From: Phoenix dactylifera | Taxonomy: Eukaryota; Streptophyta; Magnoliopsida; Arecales; Arecaceae | Direction of reading: 5' to 3' | Assembly: GCF_009389715.1 (NCBI RefSeq) | Contig: NW_024068198.1 | Span: 62,001 to 126,000, forward strand | Length of the DNA: 64,000 nucleotides | Shown: in pieces, positions 46,802 through 58,602 of the stretch | Layout of the letters: every line of letters starts with the position of its first letter | How positions within the stretch are numbered: the first letter of the stretch is position 1 | Notes under the pieces: model-generated | What the model was told of the DNA's origin: nothing | Database searches by the model: none | The model's input: the letters and a program-made list of their open reading frames with translations, nothing else | Translations under genes and position numbers: made by a program

Positions 46802-48931
46802 ATGACCCTCCGGAACGCCGCCGCCTTCCGGCGCGCCCTCCACTCCGTCCACCCCATCCCAAACGAGCCGCCGCCGCTCCCGCGGTTGTCGGAGCCCCGG
46901 TCCTCCGCCTCCCTCCTCAATGGCTGCACCTCCCTCCGTGCCCTGAAACCCCTCCACGCCTCTGTCCTTCGCCTCCACCCCGACGACCTCTTCCTCTCCG
47001 CTACCCTCGCCTCCCGCTACGCCCTCCTCGGCTCTTCCCGCCACGCCCTCTCCGTCCTCTCCTCCGCGCCCCCTCCCCCTCCCTCCGCCAGCGACCCCTT
47101 TCTATGGAACATTCTCCTCCGCGCCTTCGCCGATGCCGGCGCCCCCGAACACACCCTTGCCGTCTACCGCCGGATGCGCGACCCGAGCGGCGGCGGCGCC
47201 CGCCCCGACCGCTTCACCTTTCCCCCCGTCCTCAAGGCCTGTGGCCACCTCCGCGACCTCCAGACCGGGGCTAAGGTCCACCGCGACACCGTTGAGTTCG
47301 GCTACTGTTATGATGTCTTTGTTGGGAACTCTCTCATCGCCATGTATGGAAATGGTGGCGCCTTAGAAACCGCAAGACGAGTATTTGATGAAATGTCCGA
47401 GAGAAATGTCGTCACTTGGACCGCCATGATCGGGGCGTCAGCCCAAAACGGGCATACTGAGGAGGCTTTATCTTTATTTCATTCAATGCTGGATGGGAGA
47501 GTTAGGCCCAACAGAGCAACGTTCTTGAATGTGATGCCCTGTGTCTTTAAAGCTGAAGAGGCTGATGACTTGTATAAGCTTATTGCTAGACAGGGTCTTG
47601 ATTCTGATATGTTTGTTCAGAATGCAATGGTTGGAATGTATTCAAGGTGTGGAAAGATTGAATTTGCTCGGCATTTGTTTGACAGGATCCTTGAGAAAGA
47701 TTTGGCATCATGGAGCTCAATGATTGAAGGTTATGCTCGAGCTGATATGCTCGATGAAGCTTTGAAGCTATTTAGAAAAATGAAGCTAGCTGGAATTCTT
47801 CTGGACCATGTGATTCTTCTTGGCATCATTCGTGCTTGTTCGAATTCATTGTTGGCTTCTCTTCAGCATGCTCGATTTATTCATGGATTTGTTGTCAGGA
47901 ACTTGTTGGATCAAAATTTGATGGTGCAAACAGCTTTGATTGATCTCTATGTGAAGCGTGGGAGCCTAAGAAATGCTCGTAGAATATTTGATCAGATGCA
48001 ACAGAAAAATTTGGTTTCGTGGAGTACAATGATCTCTGGGTATGGAATGCATGGGAGGGGAGAGGATGCACTCAAACTCTTTATCTGTATGAAGGGGTCT
48101 GTGAAACCAGACCATATTGTGTTTGTCTCGGTTCTCTCAGCTTGCAGCCATGCAGGATTAATTGATGAAGGATGGCAATGCTTTAATTCCATGGTGGCAG
48201 AGTTTGGCATCGTTCCTCGAGCTGAGCACTATGCATGTATGGTTGATCTCTTGGGCCGAGCTGGGCAGCTGAAAGAGGCTCGAGAGTTTATAGAGCGTAT
48301 GCCAATAAAGCCAGATTCTAGTGTGTGGGGATCCTTGCTTGGTGCATGTAGGATACATCCAAATGCAGAAATTGCAGAATTGGTAGCAAAATCTCTTTTT
48401 GAATTGGAGCCAGAGAACTCAGGCCGTTACATTTTATTGTCGAATATCTACACTTCATTGGGAAAGATTGAAGAAGCTCACCGAATCAGAGCTCTGATGA
48501 GACGGAGAGGAGTGAGAAAAATAGCTGGCTACACTATTATAGAAGTGAAGAACAAGGTTTACAAGTTCTTTGTTGGAGATCGGATGAATCCACAATCGCA
48601 TTTGATTTATAAAGAGCTAGAAAGATTGATGGATAGGATTCGCATGATAGGTTATGTGCCGAATACCAACTTTGCATTGCATGGTGTGGAGGAAGAGACA
48701 AAAGAGAAGTCACTATATGTGCACAGTGAGAAACTTGCAATTGTTTTTGGACTTTTGAACTCAGGACCTGGATGTGTGATTCAGATCCGTAAGAATCTGA
48801 GGGTTTGTGGGGATTGTCATACTGCCACCAAGTTCATCTCTAAAATTACAGGGAGGGAGATTGTGGTTAGAGATTCTCATAGATTTCATCATTTCAGTGA
48901 TGGGGTTTGTTCTTGTGGGGATTATTGGTAA
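46802..48931 (+). CDS. DYW-class pentatricopeptide repeat protein (709 aa, intronless)
   Basis: This is a PPR protein of the PLS/E/DYW subclass, which binds organellar RNA and edits specific cytidines in chloroplasts or mitochondria. The ATG at 46802 begins an arginine- and alanine-rich N-terminus that fits organelle import; the frame reaches 46712 but only with TTG. PPR repeats fill about residues 90-510 (for example DVFVGNSLIAMYGNGGALET, VVTWTAMIGASAQNGHTEEA and LVSWSTMISGYGMHGRGEDA). E motifs follow (VWGSLLGACRIHPNAEIAE). The DYW deaminase domain has the zinc and active site HSEK (HSEKLAIVFGLL), CGDCHTATKFISK, and the final residues DYW. There is no intron, as is usual. GC is very high for about the first 480 bases and then falls sharply. 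The target RNA cannot be read from the sequence. Confidence 0.95.
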   Translation: MTLRNAAAFRRALHSVHPIPNEPPPLPRLSEPRSSASLLNGCTSLRALKPLHASVLRLHPDDLFLSATLASRYALLGSSRHALSVLSSAPPPPPSASDPFLWNILLRAFADAGAPEHTLAVYRRMRDPSGGGARPDRFTFPPVLKACGHLRDLQTGAKVHRDTVEFGYCYDVFVGNSLIAMYGNGGALETARRVFDEMSERNVVTWTAMIGASAQNGHTEEALSLFHSMLDGRVRPNRATFLNVMPCVFKAEEADDLYKLIARQGLDSDMFVQNAMVGMYSRCGKIEFARHLFDRILEKDLASWSSMIEGYARADMLDEALKLFRKMKLAGILLDHVILLGIIRACSNSLLASLQHARFIHGFVVRNLLDQNLMVQTALIDLYVKRGSLRNARRIFDQMQQKNLVSWSTMISGYGMHGRGEDALKLFICMKGSVKPDHIVFVSVLSACSHAGLIDEGWQCFNSMVAEFGIVPRAEHYACMVDLLGRAGQLKEAREFIERMPIKPDSSVWGSLLGACRIHPNAEIAELVAKSLFELEPENSGRYILLSNIYTSLGKIEEAHRIRALMRRRGVRKIAGYTIIEVKNKVYKFFVGDRMNPQSHLIYKELERLMDRIRMIGYVPNTNFALHGVEEETKEKSLYVHSEKLAIVFGLLNSGPGCVIQIRKNLRVCGDCHTATKFISKITGREIVVRDSHRFHHFSDGVCSCGDYW

Positions 48932-50665
48932 AGAATCCTGTATATGCTGTAATTATCTTTGCCCTAGGTGGAGAACTATATTGCAGCATCAAATTTTGAT
49001 GTGAAGAGACGGAATGCAGAATTCTAATTTCCTTTCCAACTTAGGGCCTGTTTGGATTTTTCTACAGGATTGGGCTAAAAATCCTATAGTATACAACCAG
49101 CAAGATCATAGGCTACAGGCTGGGCTAGGCCTGTGTCTGGGTTGGCCCACTCCAAAGCTATCTTTGGATTTTTGCCTAGCCCAGTCTGCAGCCTGTGATC
49201 TTGCTGGTTGTACTGGCCCATTTCTGTAAGAAATTCCAAGTAGGTCCTTAAGAAGTTCAATGAATGGTCAAAGGGACTTATATGTTGAAGTAAGCTGCCT
49301 CTGCAAGAGAGACACACCTGAAGTAGAGAGCAGGGTAAGAAAGGTCACAAATTCATACAATTGGAGGTTGTGATTTAAATTGCAGTGTGCGCCCATGGTT
49401 TTTGAACCTCCATCCATCCCTGAGTATACCAATTTGTGTGTCAAGTGGCGACTGATGAATCTTTTCGGTAAACGATGGGGTAAAGGGCCTCGATCTGGAA
49501 TCACATTCTATGCATCTCTCAACAACAGGTATATCTTCTCTTTAAAAATGTGATCCAGTAGAAACCTACTAACCTAGGATTTGCAGCTGGGCTATTTCAC
49601 AAATTGTGTTCCTGGGTGATTGCTTTACATCGGTATGTTATTGTTTCAGTGGAGGAAGATCTGTCGAGCATCTTCCTCATGTCGCTCGTGAATGCTTTTG
49701 TGGAAATTGGCTCATCAGGCGAGTTTATCGTTACTGCAAATGCTTTGGTCCAGTTACCACTATTCAACATATGGCGCACACACTGAATACCTGAAACACT
49801 GTATTTATGATTGCAGATGGAAGAAGGTTCGGTGAAAGGACAAAGTATTTATGTCCTACTTCATTTTGGTCCAGCAGCTGCTGGAATTATCTGGCCGATT
49901 CTTACCAACTCTGGAGCTAACCTCAAAGTAAAGATTGGGAGACATAGCTAAACTGTTTCAGTAAATCTGGAAGAATCATAAAGGTATTTTCTTGGTTGCC
50001 GATTTCTCATCGTTGATCGGCTGTCGAGTAAGACACAGGATAACTTGTGTATTCCATTGAAATCGATTTTAAAGGAGTTGCAATTCTGAATCTCTATGAC
50101 ATCCAATGTCAAACCAAAGCAAGTAGCAAACTTGATCTGCTTCAAGTGCAAGGCACCCCCAGGGAGATGGCAAATACAAGCTCAAACAGGGAGTTCAGCA
50201 AGATCTACTGCCATCAAGTAACTAATTGCAATATATACCGAGGGTCTCACCATGAAGGAGTGCATCAGGACAACTAGGTGACATCTGATGAGAGTCATCC
50301 CTGAAATTTGTTGGCTATTTTTTTGTTTTCAGAGAATTTGATGCTTATCTTCAATTACAAGCTGAGAGCACCTTGGAGCACAAGGGCCCGGATCCATGCT
50401 TGTCTACACACAGAAGAATCTCTTAAAAGTTCGTGATGTGCATTGCATTTCAAGTAGCTGAGATGCCAAATATGTTCATAATATAAACTACATTATATAT
50501 TGGAATACCCACATGATTGAAAACAAATCATAGAGTGCCTCCTACCAAGCCGTACAGCCAATTTCAAGGTTGGTTGGGTAATTAAGGGCAGTAGATGCCA
50601 CATCTAGTGACAGAAAACAAAACAAGCATCAATGTGAATAAGTTATGGTAAAGAAAGGTTAAAAT
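48932..50665. other. Spacer between the convergent PPR and GASA genes
   Basis: This holds the 3' ends of both genes and the MITE at 49044-49247. No other gene is supported; short frames here have no recognisable domain. Confidence 0.5.
49044..49247. mobile_element. Tourist-like MITE downstream of the PPR gene
   Basis: The left end is GGGCCTGTTTGGATTTTTCT. The right end, reversed, is GGACCTACTTGGAATTTCTT. Both sides carry TTA (49041-49043 and 49248-49250), the three-base target duplication of PIF/Harbinger elements. An inner pair of arms, 49093-49130 and 49174-49211, matches at 35 of 38 bases. It has no coding capacity. It begins 112 bases past the PPR stop, so it is probably in the 3' UTR. 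Confidence 0.8.
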
Positions 50666-51716
50666 TCAGGGGCACTTGGGTCCTCCACGCTTGGTCTTCC
50701 AGTTGTTGTAGCAGGGGCAGACACCTTTGTTCCCATAGAAGCCTGGGGGCACGCAGAGGCACTTCATGCAGCATTTCTGGCAGAAGAACATGCATGGCTT
50801 GTGGTATTGGGTATTCGAGCATCTCCTTGAGCATTGAGAGGGGCATTCTGATTACAGAAATTCAGAAGTTACACAAGGTAAAAAAAAAAAAAAAAAACTA
50901 CAATAGTTTCAAAACAATTGATCCAAGAGCTAAATTTTGGAAAGTTTACTGCTCCTAAGTCATATGGCCTAATTTGTATGGTCCAAGAAATTGATGGGCT
51001 CCTCTGGTGCTTTAAAGTACTCATCTTTTGTGTTTGTGGTTCTCAGCAACTGGTTTCGTTACTTTATATGACCCACAAAGTGAACTTTTATTGTACATAA
51101 CTATTCATTTTGTTACGGTTGCTGGATCCATAAAGGCAGCCTTTCAGAGGAAAGTTTGGAGGATGGGGACTCATAATGCTGGTTCTTGATAGTTGGGGCA
51201 AGGCTTTGGTGGTTGTGCCTTATGGTTATGTTATTGTTAACCAAATAACTCAAAATGAGACAAGCGTTGCGGAGAATTACGGTTGCTTTTGAGGCTTCCT
51301 GGTCCGTATGAAGCCTGAAATAAGAGAGTTTTACAAGAAAATAAGAACGATGGAATAGAAAAATCTTGGAAGTATTTGTCCATATATAGTTAGAAAGCTA
51401 AGGAGAAAGAAACAAGATTCACACCTTGTCCAAGAGGTATTCTCCTCCAGCGTGATCAGTTCCTTTGGCCAATACCTGCAGCACAAAAGGAGAGAAGCTA
51501 AGCAAGACCTATACTTGCAATATATTCATCAGATAGATATACTAAAACAAATAGAAGCAATAATGGATCAGGGGACCCTTGTTCAAGCTTGAGCATTTGT
51601 TGGTACACTAGCTTGGTGTCTCTTTCTACGGAGATCCTCACCTTAGAGTTGGAGTCAGCCATCAAAATGGAAAGGAGGGCAATGGCTAACAGAACAAGTA
51701 GCTTAGCCATGGCCAT
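50666..51716 (-). CDS. GASA/snakin cysteine-rich secreted peptide (four exons, 113 aa)
   Basis: This is a gibberellin-regulated GASA/snakin family precursor: small secreted peptides acting in growth, stress and defence. Exons: 51716-51642, 51475-51425, 51314-51281 (only 34 bases) and 50847-50666, all GT-AG and in phase. Residues 1-20 are a signal peptide (AKLLVLLAIALLSILMADS). A spacer of acidic and glycine residues follows, then SYGPGSLKS and the C-terminal GASA domain of 59 residues with all twelve cysteines (CPSQCSRRC...CMFFCQKCCMKCLC...CPC...KCP). The pieces KPCMFFCQKCC and CVPPGFYGNKGVCPCYNNWK are family signatures. ATG 51716 is used; a second in-frame ATG lies two codons later. The short third exon joins YGPGSLKSN to the cysteine domain through codon C/AA. 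The 67-codon frame at 50643-50846 is the wrong frame. Confidence 0.93.
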
Positions 51717-51806
51717 TGCTGCGATGCTGCTCAAGGTAAGAGAGAACGAAGGAGACAGGCTAAGGGGATGGTACGAGTGGTGGGAGTTGGGGTGGAGAGC
51801 AGAGCT

Positions 51807-51814
51807 TATATATA
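51807..51814 (-). promoter_or_regulatory. TATA box of the GASA gene
   Basis: The minus strand reads TCTATATATAAGC, about 90 bases before the start codon. This is a good plant TATA box and would give a leader of about 60 nt. Confidence 0.6.
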
Positions 51815-52370
51815 GACTGAATGGGCAGGCAGCAATCCGTAAAAAGAAGAATCTAGGTAAAAGAATATGGCAAAAATGGTTAAAATATCTCCGAACATTA
51901 AACCTTGCCTTTCAGTGAAACTACACCATTAGCCGTTAGCAGATTCAACCGTGACACTGTTCCATCAAAATTGGAAGGACCAAGGACTAGAATCTAGCAA
52001 ATGGAGACAGTTATCTGGGAGGGTTAAATAGGTTTTTCGAGGATTAATGGGCTAAATAAATTAGGATCATAGCTGCAAATTGAGCAAAATCGATAAATTG
52101 GACCTGTGGTTCTAGTGACCTCGAACCTTCTGCTGAAAGTATAATTGAAGTAGGTTAAAGCTTTAGTAAAATTTAAATCCAACTTGACCCAACCCAACCA
52201 TCGAGATCACATAAAACCTACTCGAGTTAATTGGAAAAAAAAGAAATCGGAGCTAGTTTCTACAAATTAGCAAGTTGCTGATATATATCTTCGAATCTCA
52301 AGCCAAATCTATCTCCACTGAACTTATTTGCACCTAAATGGAGGTGGCTTGGGTAGAAAGCAAGGTTCTC

Positions 52371-52374
<4 letters not shown>

Positions 52375-52442
<68 letters not shown>
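52375..52442. repeat. TA microsatellite
   Basis: A pure TA run of about 34 units, the longest in the window. Confidence 0.95.
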
Positions 52443-52443
<1 letters not shown>

Positions 52444-54624
52444 CAAATACGTTTTCAAGTAATTTTATGATACAATGAAATAGTGGCCAGTGTATGTCCA
52501 GTCAAGATATTATTTATTTTTAAATAGATAAAATTTTTCTAATTATAATGAACATTATCAACTACTAGTATTGCGCATGCGACAATATCTTGGTTTGAGC
52601 CAAGAGCCAGAATGAAAAAGATATATGAATTTGACCTCTTTTTGTACAGAAAACCTATTGAAAGTTGTCTTATTCAGAACTTCTTATAGACTAGGTATAC
52701 AAATCAACTGTAGAACATTTTGCATCATATATAGAGGTTGTAATGGAAATAATCATTGACAATGACAAAAGAATAGTGCCATTTTGATTATTATTGTTTC
52801 TAGAATTAAAAAAATATGTTGAATTGACGTGCCTAAAATTATCACTTGAACTAGGTGAAAATTGAGAGCAATAAAGTTATATAGTGGCTATTTTAACAAT
52901 ATCAATATTTAATTAAGAATGTGATCATACCAGCGCCGTCAGCACAGTATCAATATTGAATTATATCCATATAATATAAGTACCCATAATGTATTTATGC
53001 AAGATGCGTTGTTTTCATACCAAACTTCATATCAGTATCACACTAGTACAGTGTCGGTGGCGTAATGAGTGTCGAGAAGCCTCCTGTACCGAATATCGAT
53101 ACTGAATGGGTGCGGTACAGTATGTCCTGCATTATTCGTTCGAGCCGGTTCGACATATCTTATATTTATATGTATATTATAAAAATTATTGAAAAAATTG
53201 AGGGGCATTTGTAGTCATGGGATTAGCTAATGCGTGTGGGCCCAAGGTGGGTCCATGGAAGAGGGTGGCAGGCCGGTGCATGTGCTCTCAATCCATCACG
53301 CAGTACACAGCTAGCCTGCGGTGCGGCTGCATGATAACCTTATATGGTGGACCCTGCCCGTTATATAAAAAAAACTCCACCTTGTTTGCTTTCCCAACGC
53401 GGTAGAGATCCTATCTCACAGGGATTCATGGGCCATGGCCTAACCAATAAAGATGATCCCAAATCCACATGACCTTTTGATCACCATCCTGTAAGAGTGG
53501 GACCCATTTCACACTGCATTGATTGGGTTGGTGAACCCAAGGTGATGGTGGACCCATTCAAGATTTGGATTAGTAATGAGCTGTAGGATCATATATTAGG
53601 GGTTCTAATGGGCGGGGGCTAAGTACTTAGTTTAAATTAATTTTGAGTCTAAATTAAATAGAGTTAACTTGGAGCTTTTCTTTTAACAAGTTGGGTCAGG
53701 TTTAAACATCATTAAATCCACTTTTGCTAGATCTAAAACTCACCTTCTCAAGGAATCAAAAGTAGGTTCAGATCATAATTAAACCCATTCTTTTGGCGTG
53801 GAAGCGTGTGGGAGAGGAGAATCATCCTAAACATTATCCGACCGAAGAGTTAGCCCTACGTTGTCTAAAGGAAAAAACATTGTTTTCTAAAAACGACATG
53901 AAGAGAAAGCATGAGATAATAAATCTCTCATTCCCTTAAATTCTGATTATGATTAGCATGAGTCAATTTAGTCCAAATCCATAACCTGAGGCAAACCCGG
54001 CTTAATATTGAAACCTAGTGAGCTGAATTGGTGTCGAAATACAAACTTGTTTGTTCAATTTTTTTTTGAGGGGGTGAAGACTTTACAACCATTAATCGAA
54101 GAAACGAAATGCTCGTTCTACTTCCCTAAGGACGAGAACAAAGTAGGCTCTCTGGCAAGACCAAGCTAGCAAATTTGGGTCATCATACAAGTTAGACTTC
54201 ATTCAATTAGCTTGATATATCACATTGGATCAAAGAAACATGAACCTATATCCAAGCTTTACAAACAAGGATCTGAGAGAACTTTTTTTGTTCTCTTATA
54301 GCTGGCCAGGCCATTGGTTGCATCTTAGTGTGAACTGGTCTTAAGGATTGGTAGGATATTATCCCTACAAGAGAATATATTCAAGGCGTGACATGGTATT
54401 GTTTATGAAGAGATCGAGGTAGGTTTCCTTTACAATCGGATGAGGTGGTGAAGGTTGTGGGCTACCATGTGGCAGAATCAAAAGAGTCCAAGGATGCCTA
54501 CACTACTCGAAAAAGATGAGGTGCTGCTTTCAGTCTCTCAGATAGCATATGGGAGCTGCTGAGACCACCACATGCATCAAGAACATGCTCACGTTGTAGG
54601 TATTATGACTCATGTCTTCTTGTC

Positions 54625-55105
54625 TAGGGCTGTTAACGAGCCGAGCCGAGCTCGGAAGAGCTCGGCTCGGCTCGTTTCACAGAAGCTCGGGCTCGAGCTC
54701 GGTAACGAGCTCTATATTGGGCTCGAGCTCGGGCTCGCTTGGCAAAGCAAAGGCTCGGGCTTGAGCTCATAAAGCTCGTTTCAATTACAAGCTCCAGAAC
54801 GAGCTCGAACTCGGGCTCGTAATCGGGCTCGAGCTCGTAATCGGGCTTGATAACAGGCTATTTTTCTCTATGTGGTCAGATTTTTATGAATTATAGTGCT
54901 GAAATAAAATTTTTCAGTGGGAGACTAGAGCTCGTTTGGGCTCGTGAGCTGCTCGGGCTCGAGCTCGGGCTCGGGCTCGGGTGTAAACGAGCCTCATATT
55001 GGGCTCGGACTCGGGCTCGTTTGACTAACGAGCCAAGCCCGAGCCGGGCTTTTACCGAGCCGAGCCCGAGCCGAGCCCGAGCAGCTCGGCTCATTAACAG
55101 CCCTA
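54625..55105. mobile_element. hAT-like MITE (GAGCTCGGGCTCG-rich)
   Basis: Inverted ends: TAGGGCTGTTAACGAGCCGA at the left and, reversed, TAGGGCTGTTAATGAGCCGA at the right. Flanks TTCTTGTC (54617-54624) and TTTTTGTC (55106-55113) form an eight-base target duplication with one mismatch, as hAT elements make. The inside repeats GAGCTCGGGCTCG on both strands and has no transposase. Confidence 0.85.
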
Positions 55106-57799
55106 TTTTTGTCTGAACTCTTTTTAATTGATGACTTCATTCGGATCCAAATTAATTAATATGTAGGTATGTCAAAAGGAGTTTTTTTTTTTTTTTTTGG
55201 TGAGGTAAAGGTATGTCAAACAGTTAAAACAATCTGGCCATTGGATTGAGCAATAAGTATCTCAAAGCATTTTGATGAGGCACAAGAGTTCCTATATTTT
55301 GCGAATGCAAGCGAGCTTTCATGAATCAATGGAAGGCATAGCTTAGAGGCATGTCTCATCTCATTTTGGATGGACACAAGAAAGAAAAATCAGAAACATG
55401 GCGATGAATCCTGCGTAATAAAAATGGTAAAAATATTTAATAGAAGTCGACTACCGCAAGCTAACTAATTAATAAGCTAACCATATAACATGTTATATAT
55501 TTACAAACTGTAATTTGCATAGTAACTAGAGACATTTTTCTTTCAATCCTTGTTTCCCTTGTAAGTGTATTAAACACTCGCAATAATCTTTTCTTCAATC
55601 ATAAAAAAATGGTAAAGCCATTTAGGTCTTGTACGTACTGCTTCATTGCATTCAACTGTTTCAACAACAATTTTTAAACATTGGATTGGAAAAGTCGGTG
55701 CACGAGCTTCCTTCAAGCTTCCCCATTGCTGGTTTGATGGGCTTCTCTCTCATCAGCCATGCTTAGTTGAAGTTCTTCTAATACCCCATCAAACCCTACT
55801 GAAGAAAGTCTTCCTTCACCATTCGGACAACTTGTCATCATACACATGTCCAGATCTGTTAGTATAAACATCAATAATAGAAGATATTTATACCCATTCA
55901 CCTCAGCATTTAATTCTTTATACATGTACAGCACCTATCTCTTATATCTTGACTGCTATAACTTCATATTCATCTAGAGATGCCACGATAGTGGCTTCAT
56001 TAATTCTGCGATCATGTCCTTCATTAATTCTGCAATCACTAGAGTCACTTCTAAGCATATTAACATGTTAAAATTTACCAACATAGCAATGAGAGTTATT
56101 TGTAAAAGACATAAAACTAAAAATATATATAGATATACATGATGCTAACTCTTCTGAGATGCCAAATAGTAAAAACAAAACGAAAGCAAGCAAATAAATA
56201 AAGTGATGAGATAAAAATAATATAAAGAAGTAAAACAACAAGTAAATAAAAGTGAGTGAGTTAATTAGTTGGCAAGGTTAGTAAGCAAGCAAGTAAAAGG
56301 AAAGGGTAAATGAGAAAAAAGAAGAGAAACAGAGAAGAGAGAGGGAAGAGATGCTGGAGTTCTTGTTCTTTCCTTGTTGTTTATGGTGTGCAAGTAGGAT
56401 CCCTCTTAGGCTTGGAAGGAAGCCCAAGCCTTAAGGCTAAAAGCCTTCTGCATGCCAGACTTTAATAGGTGGACCGCGTCTTTCTCCTTCACAGATGCTT
56501 TCCGGATGCATTGGGATCTTTTAGTTTGTAAGAGGTGATGGAGAAGTTGGGCATATGAAGACTCTAAGATTTAGATGATTAGTTTAAGGCTAAGATTTTT
56601 TTGGAGAACAAAGTTTAGGGTTTTAAAAACTACAAAGGAAGGAGGCTAAGAGAAAGAGTTAAGACTTGAATTGGTGGCTTTCTTGCTTGGTGCTCTTTTC
56701 ATGAATAGGGGGATTTATATATAATTGAGTCAGCACTTATGTGAAGGCTTAGTTATGAGGATCAGGATACATGGTTAAGATTTTATCTCACTACATGAAA
56801 AGCATGTGTGATTTGGTAAGCATTGCTTGTGTTTTCCAAGTGGCAAGATTGGATTGGAGGGAATGGGACAAATGGCTAGAATTCATTGAAATGGCCAAGG
56901 AAAAGAGGTAATGGGAGTTTGTTAATTCCCCTAGTAAGTTCAAACAATTGAACAGAAGCATGAGATTAACACATGGAGATTATTTTACACAAATTCGGCT
57001 TCGCATGAGCTAATGGCCATTAAGGTCCCAAATAAATTTTAATCTATTTAATCTAGAGAGCTAGCATGAGCTTGAAACTATGGGAGTCGTTTGCAAAGAA
57101 GAGAAATGAGTAAAAATGAAATAGGTTTGTGTGGCTAATGGTTGGGGTAGTTTAGTTTATTCTTCTAAGAGCCAATTGACGTAGAATAAATCATACTAAA
57201 TCTAATCGAGCTTTATATTGGGCTAGGTGGGGTTGATGGGTTGAGTTGCTTATATGGGCCGGACATGAATTGGTTATGGGTTGGGCTTGGATTGGTTATG
57301 GATTGGATTAGATTTGGGTCTAGTTGGAGAAAAATAAAATTGAGGGATGAAGGAGAAGCAGGAAGACACCTCGCTTGCTTGTAAGCCACACTTGGTTGAG
57401 AATTCTTCATGAGTTCATCAAAGCAACCTCCCTTCACCATTGGCTTTATATAGAAGCAGGCCAAAGCATTTAGTATGAATTGTATCAATTAGCACTAATC
57501 ACAACCGGATATATATAATATCCAGCTCTTCCATGTCAACCTATGACCTCAAACAATTCATGCCAGCCATAATAACTAGGGCAACACAACACCCTCATTG
57601 CTTCATCGAAACAACTTATTATTTGGAACATCTTTGTGAACAATAATTCAAGATATTTTGTATGTTTTCGAAATTTTTTGTTAGATATCACAAGATTGCA
57701 TCTTATAACAATGATAAGAGCTGATATGCTTATAGTTTGGATAAGCTAAAATTAATTATTTAAAAAGAGACATTGAAATCAACAACTATGTTGGAAGAG

Positions 57800-57804
<5 letters not shown>

Positions 57805-57867
<63 letters not shown>
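57805..57867. repeat. AT microsatellite
   Basis: A pure AT/TA run of about 31 units. Confidence 0.95.
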
Positions 57868-57869
<2 letters not shown>

Positions 57870-58202
57870 CACTATTCTTAATTACCACTAAGACGAGATA
57901 CTTAGTTTAAGATTGTATTATAATTAGTCAATCTTTTTATGAATCCAACTATTGGTTTCCTGGCCAATGGTTCTATCCAATAACAACCTGCACTTTAGTA
58001 GTTGTTTTTGTTGAAATTTTTTATTTAAACATGAAATAGAGGATGAATTTGAAGATGTAAAACATCGAAGTATGGGTGTTTTTATACAACTTGAACTTCA
58101 AAATCACCCAAAGAATTTGATTGGCTTTACAAAAGAAACATGTGGTGTATGCATGAATTAATGATGAGAGATTCAAAATTTTTTACTTTGGGTGCCATAT
58201 AA

Positions 58203-58602
58203 GGGTGGCAATTTATTGTACAGGCTTAGCAACCTGCCAACCCAACCTACAACTGACTAGTTTTAAATAAGTTCATGTTAGGCATAAATGAGGTGACTTA
58301 CCAAAACTTTTTTGTTAAAAAATTCCGATACAAGTTTAGATCTTCATTTATTAAACATGTCAAAAATCTAGACTCGAACACGAACTTTTTATTAAATAAG
58401 TAATCTGACCCAATTTCTATAACCTATTTGATAAAATGATCAAGTTAGATTAGATGTATTAAATAGGTTAAGCAGATTTCCAATAGGTTAAATGAGTTTT
58501 GAAAGGATTAAGTGGATCTTTGAGTTGTTAGATTTTTTTCTGATTTGACCAGCATCCGACTGAACTCGTATCCAATCCAGCCTAACCTGACCTGTTTGCC
58601 AC
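58203..58602. mobile_element. GGGTGGCAA-ended MITE remnant
   Basis: It starts GGGTGGCAATTT and ends GTTTGCCAC, so the ends are inverted copies (GTGGCAA). The inside is degraded and has AATAGGTTAA and CAACCCAACC words like the element at 41700-42302, probably the same family. No clear target duplication. Confidence 0.5.

Noticed and set aside
46630-47044. Antisense frames over the PPR 5' end (99 and 102 codons)
   Set aside because: Shadows of the GC-rich coding strand, glycine- and arginine-rich without any domain.
50643-50846. 67-codon minus-strand frame with a Met start
   Set aside because: It is the wrong frame of the GASA last exon; the neighbouring frame holds all twelve cysteines and joins upstream exons in phase.
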